From NCBI RefSeq assembly GCF_932274485.2, contig NC_065879.2:59913459-59977458 (forward strand): a DNA stretch of 64,000 nucleotides, in the 5' to 3' direction. How positions within the stretch are numbered: the first letter of the stretch is position 1; each line of letters begins with the position of its first letter. The notes under the pieces were generated by a model that worked only from the letters and a program-made list of their open reading frames with translations, did no database searches and had not been told where the DNA came from. The position numbers and the translations under genes were made by a program. This DNA comes from Patella vulgata. Its lineage: Eukaryota; Mollusca; Gastropoda; Patellidae. Positions 9,969 to 20,890 of this stretch are shown in pieces.

Positions 9969-12232
9969 GTCCCCCGCCTTTCAAACTTGGTGTTGGTGTT
10001 TATTAGGTCAATGCCTTGATGGAGTTCGAAGATGAGCATTTTCTGCTTAGGGTAAGCAGAGATAAGCAATTTGATTGGTTGATGCTTTTGTGACACGATA
10101 ACTTTAGTTCTAATTAAGTGAGAGTGATGAAACTTGGTGTATAGTATTTTTTGCTCAGGGTAAGCAGAGCGATAAGCAATTTGATTGGCCGAGACTTTGG
10201 AACACAATAACTCTCATTGGAATTGAGGTAGAATTTTCAAACTTGGTGTAGGTGTTTATTAGGTCAATGCCTTGATGATGTTCGAAAATGAGCTTTTTGT
10301 CCCCCGCCTTTCGTAGAAAGCAGGGGACTATTAAAATGGGTTCGCCTGTCTGTCTGTCCGTCCGTCTGTCCGGCACACTTTTTGGGAAAAAAAAACCTCT
10401 CCTAACTGCAGAGCGATAAGCAATTTGATTGGCAGAGACTTTGGAACACAATAACTCTCCTTCTAATTGAGCTAAAATGTTCAAACTTGGTGTAGGTGTT
10501 TATTAGGTCAATGCCTTGACGGAGTATGAAGATGAGCATTTTCTGCTAAGGCTAAGTAGAGATAAGCAATTTGATTGGTTGATGCTTTGGGACACGATAA
10601 CTTTAGTTCCAATAAAGTGAAAGTGATGAAACTTGGTGTATAGTTTCGTTACATCAATACCTTAACTAAGTTCGATATTGAGCATTTTCTGCTCAGGGTA
10701 AGCAGAGCGATAAGCAATTTGATTGGCCGAGACTATGGAACACAATAACTCTCCTTCTAATTGAGCTAGAATGTTCAAACTTGGTGTAGGTGTTTATGAG
10801 GTCAATGCCTTGATAGAGTGCGAAGAAGAGCATTTTCTGCTTATGGTAAGTAGAGATAAGCAATTTGATTGGTTGATACTTTGGGACACGATAACTTTAG
10901 TTCTAATTAAGTGAGAGTGATGAAACTTGGTGTATAGTTTTATTACATCAATACCTTGACTAAGTTCGATGATGAGAATTGTCTTCTTAGGCTAAGGAGC
11001 AATAAGCATTTTGATTGGTCAAAGCTTTGGAACATAACAACATTGCTTCTAATTGAGGTAGAATGTTTAAACTTGATTTAGATGTTCGTCTTGACTGAGT
11101 TCAATGATTAACATATTGAGCTAAAGCTAAGCAGAGATAAGCAATTTCCTTGGTCAATGCTTTTTGGGACAAGATAACTTTGATTCTATCTGATAGAGAG
11201 GGATGAAACTTAGTGTATAATTGATAATCAGTTTGATTGCTCGATACTTTTGAAAAAAATAGATGTGCGATTAATTAATATGTATCATCTATTTATTTGG
11301 GGATTTCAGCGGAGGACATCAGCCTTAGAGATAAGCAATTTGATTGGTTGCTGCTTTGGGACATGATAACTTTAGTTCTAATTAAGTGAGAGTGATGAGA
11401 TTTGGTGTATAGTTTTATTACATCAATACCTTGACTAATTTTGATAATGATCATTTTCTGCTCAGGGTAAGCAGATAGATAAGCAATTTGATTGGCTGAG
11501 ACTTTGGAACACAATTTAGGTAGAATGTTCAAACTTGGTGTAGGTGTTCATTAGGTGAATGCCTTGATCTATACTAATGTCCAAAAGAAAGTATACACTG
11601 TGCATTTTGTGCTGCATCAACCAAAGTCGTTTTTCCGTGGTATACGGTATTTGGGTAGAATGTTAATTTGTTTTACTTTCTTTTGGACATCAGCATAGTT
11701 CGATGATAAACAATGTCTACTTACGTTAAGCAGAGATAAGCAATCTGATTGTTTGTTGCTTTGGGGCACGATAACTTTGGTTATAACTAAGTGAGAGTGA
11801 TGAAACTCATCGTATAGATTCATTATATCATTACCTTGACTAAGTTCGATGATGTTAATTTTCTGCTTAGGCTGAGGAGAGATAAGCAATTTGATTTGTC
11901 AAGACTTTGGAATGTAACAACTCTGTTTTTAATTGAGGTACAAGTTTAAACTTGATGTAGATGTTCATTAGGTGAATGTCTTGACTGATTAACAGTTCAA
12001 TGATTAATATTTCGAGCTAAAGCTAAGCAGAGCTAAGCAATTTCATTGCTCAATGCTTTAGGACAAGATAACTTTGATTCTATCTGATAGAGAGTGATGA
12101 AACTTAGTGTATAGTTGATAATCAGTTTGATTGGTTGATACTTTTGAAAAAAATAAATGTACGATAAATTAAAATGTGTGATCTATTTATTTTGGGATTT
12201 CGGCGGGGGGACATCAGCCTCGATGTTGGCTT
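9969..12232 (+). mobile_element. Family B tandem-core element(s), composite copy B1
   Basis: It starts with the inverted-repeat arm GTCCCCCGCC. A second full 5' end occurs at 10299 with its hairpin (CCCCCGCCTTTCGTAGAAAG, then CAGGGGAC) and a GTCTGTCCGTCCGTC leader. Units of about 146-149 bp (GATAAGCAATTTGATTGG, TCAATGCCTTGATGGAGTTC) follow. An internal 3' end is seen near 11300-11326 and the final 3' end reads GGCGGGGGGACATCAGCC with GGCTT. At least two elements are therefore fused or nested. A 124-bp Tc1-type MITE lies inside. Confidence 0.75.
11572..11695. mobile_element. Tc1-type MITE, 124 bp
   Basis: The ends are inverted repeats: TACTAATGTCCAAAAGAAAG on the left, and the right-end complement reads TGCTGATGTCCAAAAGAAAG. 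TA flanks both sides (11570-11571 and 11696-11697). It interrupts a family B unit between TGCCTTGATC and GTTCGATGATG. No coding capacity. Confidence 0.75.
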
Positions 12233-12238
12233 GTTGAG

Positions 12239-13165
12239 TTTTTATACGCCCACATTAAAATGTAGTTGTATATTGTTGTCACCCCTGGCCGTCTGTCCAT
12301 CGGTACGGCGTCCACAATTGCTTGGGGATGCTCTAGAGGCTAAAGTTAATATCCGATTGACTTTAAATTTATACATAGTGTTTACTGCCAGAGTTATGGC
12401 CTTTGATCACTTTTAAAAATCTTGTGGACGCTCTAGAGGCTAAAGTTAAAGCGGAAATTGCAAATTTTTAAGTTATATTTTTAAAATTTATTAAAATAAA
12501 GCCTGAAAATAGTATCCATATGGTATCCATAAACAGTCCTCCCTTGTTAAAGAATAATCCTATTAATCCTATAATTCACTATTGCCAGCTGAGAAATGGG
12601 CAAAAATATCATTTTCCTCTTCTTTTTCAAACGTTTGAATATCGCTACTCCATGGTGGTGAATAGAAAACAAGGGAGGTAATTGTGTTATTATTTCCTGT
12701 CTAAATGAATCTTAAGTGTGAGAATGACACCTATGATCGTATAATTGTGAGTTGACAACCTATTGAGCAAAAGACATAGAAATAATTACGTTTTGACGTT
12801 CTTAGAAAATTTGCAATTTCCGCTTTAATATCCGATTGACTTTAAATTTATACACAGTGTTTAAAGTGTTTATTTTTTCAACAATTTTCGATAATTACTG
12901 CCGAAGTTTTGACCCTTGACTGCTTTCTAAATCTTGTAGGTCTAGAGGCTTTGATATCCACCAATTGACAAAGAAGCCTAGATGCTAAAGTTAATATTCG
13001 ATTGACTTTAAATTAATATACAGTGTTTAAGGTCATGTGATGAATTATCCTAGTCATTTTCAACGATTTCCAATAATTATAGCCCTTGATCACTTTGAAA
13101 AACCTTGTGGATTCTCTAGATGCTAAAGTTAATGTAAATTGTTCAACGTCATGAGACAAACAATT
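12239..13165 (+). mobile_element. Family C tandem-core element, copy C3, split by a MITE
   Basis: The 5' end TTTATACGCCCACATT and the TCCACAATTGCTTGG leader are followed by shortened, degraded 150-bp units. One unit is split at AAAGTTAA by the TTAA-flanked element 12450-12824. The 3' terminus with the palindrome is not recognisable. Confidence 0.7.
12450..12824. mobile_element. TTAA-flanked MITE, 375 bp
   Basis: Terminal inverted repeats AGCGGAAATTGCAAATTTT are nearly perfect at both ends. TTAA at 12446-12449 and 12825-12828 flanks it. Removing one TTAA plus the element restores the family C sequence AAAGTTAATATCCGATTG, which proves an insertion. TTAA duplication is typical of piggyBac-type transposition; the superfamily is inferred only from that. 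Confidence 0.85.
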
Positions 13166-13404
13166 GAAAGAAATTCGAAAAATAGCGAAACTAAAAAATT
13201 ACCTATATAAAATCCCATTTTTTCATTGCCATGGCAACTGGTTGTCAGATTTTAACGAAACAACAAATTTTATTCTTGTTTCATGTTTATGTGTCTTGTG
13301 TGAAAAACTATTAGAGATATCAATTTGAAATTTTCAGAGATGCTTAATGAGGAGTTGATGTGTGCAAATAAGTTTTTTTTTGAATATGCAACACATAGGG
13401 CAAC
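13166..13404. other. No gene; unclassified sequence with an X-box-like motif
   Basis: AT-rich. ATTGCCATGGCAACTGGTT near 13226 resembles the GTTGCCATGGCAAC-type palindromes bound by RFX factors and is similar in style to motifs in the 46-47 kb repeat. No coding evidence. Confidence 0.3.
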
Positions 13405-13918
13405 ACTGCCTGACAAAATGGCCGCTCCATATACGCAAATGTAATATCAAGGTTGCAGACCCTCTAGAGGTCACAATTTTGATCCGGTTTTGATGAAAAT
13501 GAAAACGTGTTTATATAAAGATCTCGGTTCCTTTCAATATTTGCGCATATCGAACCGTTACTTCCTGGATTATGGCCCCTGATTGTAAGAAAAAATCGCA
13601 ACTTTAGTTTGTCGACCCTCTAGAAGTCAATCACAATTTTTATCCAATTTTAAAAATGGCTGCTCCTTGTACCCCAAAAATGTAAAAGTATGTAACACAA
13701 AGGTTGTGGACCCTCTGCTAGAGGTCACAATTTTTGTCCGATTTTGATGAAACTTAAAACATATGTTTATATTCCAAAGATCTCAGTTCGTTTTGATATT
13801 TGCACATTTCAGACCATTACTTACTGGATTATGGCCCCTGGTTGTATGAAAAATCACTTTTTTAGATTGTTCTCTATCCATCTCTTGCAAAATGTGGGCG
13901 TATCTTGCACGGCAACCG
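13405..13918 (+). mobile_element. Family A tandem-core element, copy A2 (5' truncated)
   Basis: It enters the core at GACAAAATGGCCGCTCC and carries GACCCTCTAGAGGTCACAAT. It ends TTGCAAAATGTGGGCGTATC followed by GGCAACCG. The 3' end lies only about 60 bp upstream of the splice acceptor of the large host exon. The last 170 or so bases are open in the exon's reading frame. Confidence 0.75.
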
Positions 13919-13979
13919 TTTGTTATGTATTTAATGAATTATATGTTGCAGTAATGAGCACTTTGGGGTATCATTTCAG

Positions 13980-16900
13980 GTCAACGAGTGGTAGAATATC
14001 AAGTCGTAGTGCCAGTGTTACGCCCAAAATCAATGCCAAAACAGCCATCCATAATTCATCAGATATCCACAATAGTACTGCATCCAGTGGTAGCCACATC
14101 TTAGATCCCCTTACTGACAATCATGTCAGTCCAACACGTGTGGAAATGGCAGAGGTCCACAGTGACAGTTCCATGTCTGGTAGTCGCAGCCTAGGATCAC
14201 CTAAGCTAGAGCACGGTTTGGTCATCTCAGACAGTATGGAATCAGCCAACCATAAAACAGACGAAGAGATGAGATTTGAAGATGCATCAAATTTGAAACG
14301 AGAATCAGAAGACAAAGGTGCCGAAAGCGATAAGTTGAAACAAAATATTTCTAATAATGTTGACATGCACACTGAGTCAGCCAATCAAAATGCTAATGAC
14401 AATGATGATGACCTATCAGAAGACTCCTACCATCTTGAAGATGGTGGTGAGGAAATTCGTGCCATTAAATTGAGGGATGTGGGGGGTGGTAAAAATGTTA
14501 CATTTTCTGACGTAGATGGGGTCTGTATTGATCTTAAATCTGGGAAATCTGTCAAGGATATTATTGAGGGTAAAATCGCAGAAGGATCATGTGATGAGGG
14601 GTCAGATAATGAGCTTATAAGGTCAAGTAAGGTTGAAGAAGGTAAAATTGAACCGAGTGAGTGTATAACTGCCAGTGTAAAAGGTTTAGATCAGAGAGTT
14701 ACAAAGGATAATGTTATTAAAGTTAAAATGGCCCACGTTCTGGACCAAAATGCCAATTCTCCACTTACTGATGTTAAATTAGATACCGAAAACAGAAAAT
14801 TATCAGATGATTTAATTGAAGATATACCTTATTATTTACATAGACGAATGATGGAAGGCGAACAGGATAGAAAAACGGAAATATCTGTCTTTACAGTTGT
14901 TGATACCAAAGTTTCCCAATTACATGAAGGTAGTCCTTCAATCCTGGGTATCAAAGATAAACATAAAATACGGTCCTTGTCTCCGGGTGGTAAACCAAAA
15001 ATAGGGACTATTAACGTAAAACAGCTTAAATACATGGATCATTCACCTTCCCCACCTTCAAGGAGATCTCGGGTTCTTGAGCGTACCTCCCCATTAGATC
15101 GTTCGCCTTCCAGTCATCGTCGATTAGAGCTAGTTAATACGAGTAAGCTACCCCCAAGAGACAGTTATTCTTCTGTTGATGATACAACAAGTCCCTCTTT
15201 TGAAAAAGAAATCTTAAAACATATAGAAGTCCAATCATTAAAACATGTGCATGTTAATGGCATAGGCAAATCATTAAGTAGTGATAAAGTTTCCAGTGAA
15301 ATCTTTCCTAAAGAATCTGGAAAAACTAATACAGCAATTGAAGAAAAAGGTATAAGTGTAGAAAATGTTTTGAATGCTGAAAATAAAACCCCCGACATAG
15401 ATAAGGCAATTGAAACGGCAGAACATGAGCTAAAGAATTTAAAAACAGACAATAATTTAACTGCTGCTGCCTCATCAAAAACAGAGAGAAAGGTCATGTT
15501 TAATATTTGGGGACAAGGAAATTCAGATGACTCTAGTGTAGATAAACTTTCCCAAAAAACAAAAGCAGCTATCATTTCGGATATTGTGGAACAGAATTTA
15601 ACAGATTTTGGAGTAAACCCTGAGCATGTTGCTGTTAACAGACCGACCATACCCAAAGTAGTTGTGGAAAATTCAGATCTTTTTCCTCAAGATCAAAATA
15701 AAATGATAGAATCAAAAATTGTTGAAAATGTTCCTGCAGTAACATCAGAGGAAGAATCAAAAACACTAAAACATGTTTCAGCAGCAGTTTCTGAAAAAGG
15801 ACCTAAAGATTTAGAAAGTCCATCAGAGAAAACAAACGTCCATGAAGTAGCAGCTCCTAAGCCAGAAAGAGATCTTGGGAGCTCTGTTGATCCGCCAATT
15901 TTTACTACTTCCAATCCACCACCAGTTGGTAAGAAGCCTCCCCCAGTTCTTACAAAACCCATGAAATCACCGCAGCAGCTCAAGGATATATCACAAACAC
16001 AAGGTGCTTTTCATCCCTCAAGATCTGACGAAAATGTTCAGGAAGATTCAGTTCCAAAGAAAGAACATGCTGCTTCCAAAGACCCAGCACAATCCAAGAA
16101 AATTGCAACATCGATTAATTCAGTTCCAAACCAAGCAGAAACAGAAAGTACCAAAGAATCTTCTCCAGCTGCACAAATTAAAGACAAAAAGATTAAAAAG
16201 GCTCCAATTCTCATCCCTGGATCAAAAGAGCCAGTTATTGTTGATCATACTGTGATAGCAGTAAAACCAAAAGTCATCCCTAAAGATGCTAAAATCCCAG
16301 TCAAGGAGAAAAAGAAGGAACCAAAGAAAGATCCTAAAGATGAACGTCCCAAGTCTGTGATGACAACATTTGGAGTTCAGGTGGAGAGTCCTCAGCCAGA
16401 GGAGCATCATTCGTATGTTGTTGAAAGTGGAGATAAAAATGCCTGGTATTCTGTAAAGCCTGATCCAAAGCAGACAAATGTTTTTATGGAAGAAATTCCA
16501 AGTCCAAAGAACACTAGTAATGGTGATAAAAATATCTTTGATCTCCCTTCTCCAGCAGCAGCATTTGTTTATAGTGATGATGACAGTCCACCATCTAAAG
16601 AGGAGCCTTCACCAACAGAGCCAACATTCTCCACATTCAGACCAGATCCACCAGAAGACTCATCACCAGTAGAGCAGCAGCCCAGTCCAGCTCCCCTCCG
16701 ATTCATTAAGGCTGATCGTGACCCAAAACAAAGATGGTCCCTTCAGAAAGTGGAGGAAGAAGACGAGTCTGCCTCTGGGAATAAACGTCAATCAGATGCT
16801 GCAAAGCGAGTTAGTTTTCATGGTGACATGCGGGATAGCTACATGAGTGATGTTAGCCTTTTAGTGCTGAGAAGTCCTATGGATGAAAACTCTAGCCTTG

Positions 16901-17511
16901 GAGGAAGTCATCATGAAGATTATTTACAAACCCTTGAAAATTTACAAAATCAGGACTCTGAAAGTGACATGATGTTTAGTGGAAGCTCGGGTACAGATTC
17001 AGATACGGATAATGAAATCCTAGACAATATTAATACAGCGAAAGAAATATATATGCAGTACGCCGCTACTAAGTGCCTCGCGGAATCAGGTCGAGATATG
17101 ACAGTTGATTCAGGTGTAGGAGAACTGGAAAATCGTGATTTGTCTCCCTTGGACTCATTGGAAAAATTAAAAAACATGGAGGGTAGTTTTATGTCTGAAG
17201 GTAAAATTGAAGAAGAAGACTTCCCTCCACCTCCACCTTTCCTAGAAAATCCCAGTGACAGTTCATCAGATACAGAGGTTATCCCATCAATGAAGAAGCG
17301 TATGAGTGTAGACCCACTGGCAAACTTGGAGTACACAGATATTCCTGAATACACCACCTCAGAGAGCGAATCAGACTTCGAGGACAAGTATGATGTAAGT
17401 AAGCAAATGTCAAATGTCAGACTGAGTACTTATTCAAGCCCTGAAGATCCTGTTCAAAGCCCTGATGATATTGAAGAACTCTTGGAAGCTGCAGAGAAAG
17501 TTACTTATTGA
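13980..17511 (+). CDS. Large 3'-terminal exon of an unrecognised disordered host protein (RVxF and FPPPP motifs)
   Basis: About 1,177 codons stay open to a TGA stop. I place the exon start after TATCATTTCAG (13979, phase 2). The alternative acceptor is TTATATGTTGCAG (13951). Upstream of that the frame continues into repeat A2, so the open frame itself is longer than the likely exon. I do not recognise the family. The protein is rich in S, E, D, K and P, with no membrane segment or folded domain visible. There are three RVxF-type PP1-docking motifs: KNVTF (14491-14505), RKVMF (15487-15501) and KRVSF (16804-16818). A proline stretch PPPVGKKPPPVLTKP lies near 15915-15960. Near the C-terminus, acidic residues precede FPPPPPF (17221-17241), matching EVH1 ligands of zyxin type. 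A cytoskeletal or junctional scaffold is plausible but inferred. The N-terminal exons are not identified. Confidence 0.85.
17395..17400 (+). other. Strong potential 5' splice site inside the large exon
   Basis: TATGAT followed by GTAAGTAAG matches the donor consensus closely. Splicing here would be phase 0 and would remove the last 38 codons, leaving the PP1 and FPPPP motifs intact and joining a different C-terminus. Whether it is used cannot be told from sequence alone. Confidence 0.35.
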
Positions 17512-18451
17512 GGCAACAGATTAGATACACATAGCTTCTGTAATTTCTGGTGTCAAATTCATCGTGATCAACATGTGTTTTGAAAATAATTCTGTGACAA
17601 AGTTTTAACATTTCGGATAGCATGGACATTTTATGTGGTTATATAGCTTAGAATGAACGAATCTGACTGAAACTTAAAACATTTGGTGTTTTAATTTGTA
17701 GAAAGTCTGCTCACAGTATAAGGGCCAGAGTGATCGGATATATTTGTGAACATAACCCAGACATTATGTGTAATTGCATCTAACATTCTGTTTTGGAATC
17801 AGGAGTTCACTAAAATATATTGTTGTTGCTATTACAATGAAACTGCTGATATCAACACTAACTTATAGCTTTAGTTGTTAATATTTTACTTGTACTTAAA
17901 TGTGATTGAAATCAGCAGAAATGCTGCTTGTGTAACTATCAACAACATAAATTTGTTAGTTATTGTAGTTAGCTATTAATATATATTTAGCTGCTATGAT
18001 ACACAAGATGATAATTTTAAAGTTTATTTTCTATGATATATATATCGAAACTGAGATGAAAAATTTTAATTTATCATAAAGAAAGTTTATTTTATGAAAA
18101 ATCTCTCCTGAACTAAAGTACAGCAAGAATCAAGATCAAATATATTGAAACAAAACGTTGCATGTAATTAACGTGACCAAAAGTCATCAATGCAGTCTGA
18201 ACAATACTAAAATACAGCTGTTAATTTCTTGCTGTACTTCAACTTCTTGGTTTGCACTTTTGAAAGCATGGCTTATGATTGCTCTTTGATCTTCATCTTA
18301 TTAGATGGAACTATTTTTTTTCTCATTGACAACAAAGTCAGACTAGGAATTCCTTATTTTTTATTATAGTTTTGTCCCATATTTCATAGATTTACCTCAC
18401 ATAGTACCAGATCATCAATAATAACAAAGGGCCATTTATGCTCTGCTTTTT
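17512..18451 (+). other. Probable 3' untranslated region and flank
   Basis: AT-rich sequence follows the stop codon with no open frame. I find no AATAAA before the next repeat at 18452, so the 3' end is not placed. A canonical AATAAA appears only at about 21400, beyond several repeats. Confidence 0.45.
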
Positions 18452-19686
18452 ACCACGCCTGAAGTTGATACTAAGAAAGCAGGGGACTAATAAAATGGGT
18501 CTGTCTATCTGTCCGTCACACTCATTGGGACACAATAACTTTCCTTCTAATTGAGCTAAAATGTTCAAACTTGGTGTAGGTGTTTATTAGGTCAATGCCT
18601 TGATGGAGTTTGAAGATGAACATTTTCTGCTTAGGTAAAGCAGAGATAAGCCATTTGATTGGTTGATGCTTTGGGACACGATAACTTTAGTTCTAATTAG
18701 GTGAGAGTGATGAAACTTGGTGTATAGTATTATTACATCAATACCTTGATCATGTTCGATAATGAGCATTTTCTGCTCTGGGGAGTGATACGCAATTTGA
18801 TTGGTTGAGACTTTGGAACACAATAACCCTCCATCGAATTGAGGTAGAATGTTCAAACTTGATGGAGGTCTAAGTGAGCATTTTCTGTTAGGGTAAGCAG
18901 ACATAAGCAATTTGATTGGCTGATTCTTTGTGACACTATAACTTGAGTTCTAATTAAGTGAGAGTGATAAAACTTGGTGTATAGTTTTATCCCATGAATA
19001 CCTTGACAGAGTTTCATAATGAGCATTTTCCACTCAGGGTAAGCAGAGCGATTAGCAATTTGATTGGTCGAGACTTTGGAGCTTGACAACTTTGATTCTA
19101 ATTGAGTGATAGTGATGAAACTTTGCGTAAAGTTTCATTACATCAATACCTTAACAGTTTGATGCTGAGCAATTTATGTGCTTAGCAAAGTAGAGACTTC
19201 AATCTGATTGGTCAAGACTTTGGAACACAATAACTCTCCTTCTATTTGAGTAGAATGTTCAAAATTGATGTTGGTGTCTATTAGGTGAATGCCTTGACAA
19301 TGTTTAATCATGCGCATTTTCCATTAAGGCTAAGCAAAGATAAGCCATTTTATTGGTTGAGACTTTGGAACTCGATAACTTTAGTTCTAATTGTGTGAGA
19401 GCAATGAAACTCTTGAGTATAGATTCATTATATCAATACAATGACCAAGTTCGATGATGAGAATTTTCTGCGTAGGCTAAGTAGTGATGAGCAATTTGAT
19501 TGGTCAAGACTTTGGAATATAACAACTCTGCTTTTAATTGAGGTATAGATGTTCATTAGGCGATTGGGTTGACTGAGTTAATGATTCTAACTGAGGGACA
19601 GTGATGGAGGTAAATGTGCAATTAATTAATGTGTCATCTGTTTATTTTGGGATTTCAGCGGGGGACATCAGCCACACTGTTGGCTT
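18452..19686 (+). mobile_element. Family B tandem-core element, copy B2
   Basis: The 5' hairpin is degraded (AAGAAAGCAGGGGACTAAT) and is followed by GTCTGTCTATCTGTCCGTC. The core has about eight units of roughly 147 bp. The 3' end reads GCGGGGGACATCAGCC with TGGCTT. It lies about 0.9 kb downstream of the host stop codon. Confidence 0.8.
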
Positions 19687-19734
19687 TCTTATATATATTT
19701 GTATTCAATTTAATTAAAATACAGATCTAAAATA

Positions 19735-20571
19735 CAGATTGAAATGTGGTCGTATATTGTCACCGCCCCTGTCTGGCTGTCTGTTAATATCCTATTGACT
19801 GTGAATTTATACACAGTGTTTAAGGTCATGAGATGAAGAAACCTATTGATTTTCAGCGATTTTCGATAATTACTGCCAGAGTTATGGCCCTTGATCACTT
19901 TGAAAAATCTTCTAGATGCTCTAGAGGCTAAAGTTAATATCCAATTGACTTTAAATTTATACACAGTGTTTAAGGTCATGAGATGAAGAAGTCTATTCAT
20001 TTTCAGTGATATTCGATAATTACTGCCAGAGTTATGGCCCTTGATCACTTCAAAAATTCTTGTAGATATTCTATGGGCTAAAGTTAATATCCAATTGACT
20101 TTCAATTTATACACAGTGTTTGAGGTCATGAGACAAATCCCATTGATTTTCAACGATTTCCAATAATTACTGCCAAAGTTATGGCCCTTGATCACTTTGA
20201 GAAATCTTGTGATGCTCTAGAGGCTAAAGTTATCATCCGATTGACTTCAGATTGATACACAGAGTTTAAGATCTTGAGACGAACAAGTATATTGATTTTC
20301 AATGAATTGTTATGACTTGAACAGCTAAATCCATGATATTAAAAGTTTCATATACTAAACGTTAGCATGGGGCAGAACTTTATAAAAACCAAACAAATTC
20401 TAATGATTTTCTGATAATTACCTCATGAGTTGTTACTCTTAACCAGATTTTAGTGTATTATAAATGTTTCATAATTACCGAAAAAAGTAAAAATATGCGA
20501 CAGCACTTGTTGACTGCCCGGCTGATTTAGCTGCAATGGGCGTATGATTTGTTGCCTGGCAACCTATCTTT
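19735..20571 (+). mobile_element. Family C tandem-core element, copy C4
   Basis: The right arm of the 5' hairpin (GAAATGTGGTCGTATATTG) and a short leader precede about three 150-bp units and the long 3' unit. It ends TTGCCTGGCAACCTATCTT. The left arm of the hairpin is lost. Confidence 0.8.
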
Positions 20572-20890
20572 ATTCAATTTTAAAAAATCTTTATATATAT
20601 CACCGTTGTTGAGTTTGAATTTCGTGAAAATCTGACCGAAACTGTCAGACAAAATGGCCGCTCCTTGTACGCAAATAGTGTAAAAGTAAGATATACTTAG
20701 GTTGTGGACCCACTTGAAGACAAAATATTTATCTAATTTTAATGAAACTTGAAATGTATGTTTGTAACCCAAAAATCTTGGTTCCTATCGATATTCACAC
20801 ATATCAGACTGTAACTTCCTGGATTATGGCCACTGATTGTACAAAAATCACACTATTTTTTTTATTTGATTCTCTGTCCATCTCTTGCAG
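20572..20890 (+). mobile_element. Family A fragment, copy A3
   Basis: It contains TATATATCACCGTTGTTGAG, GACAAAATGGCCGCTCC, ATTATGGCCACTGATTGTAC and the terminal-region motif CTCTGTCCATCTCTTGCA, but neither terminus. It directly abuts C4. Confidence 0.65.

Noticed and set aside
9878-12000. Minus-strand frames with SANQIAYRSAYPEQKMLI-like phrases in all B elements
   Set aside because: Antisense readings of tandem B units; short, frame-shifting and without independent support.
14121-17387. Minus-strand and off-frame open frames inside the large exon
   Set aside because: Shadows of the + strand coding frame; the + frame has the length, stop and composition of the real exon.
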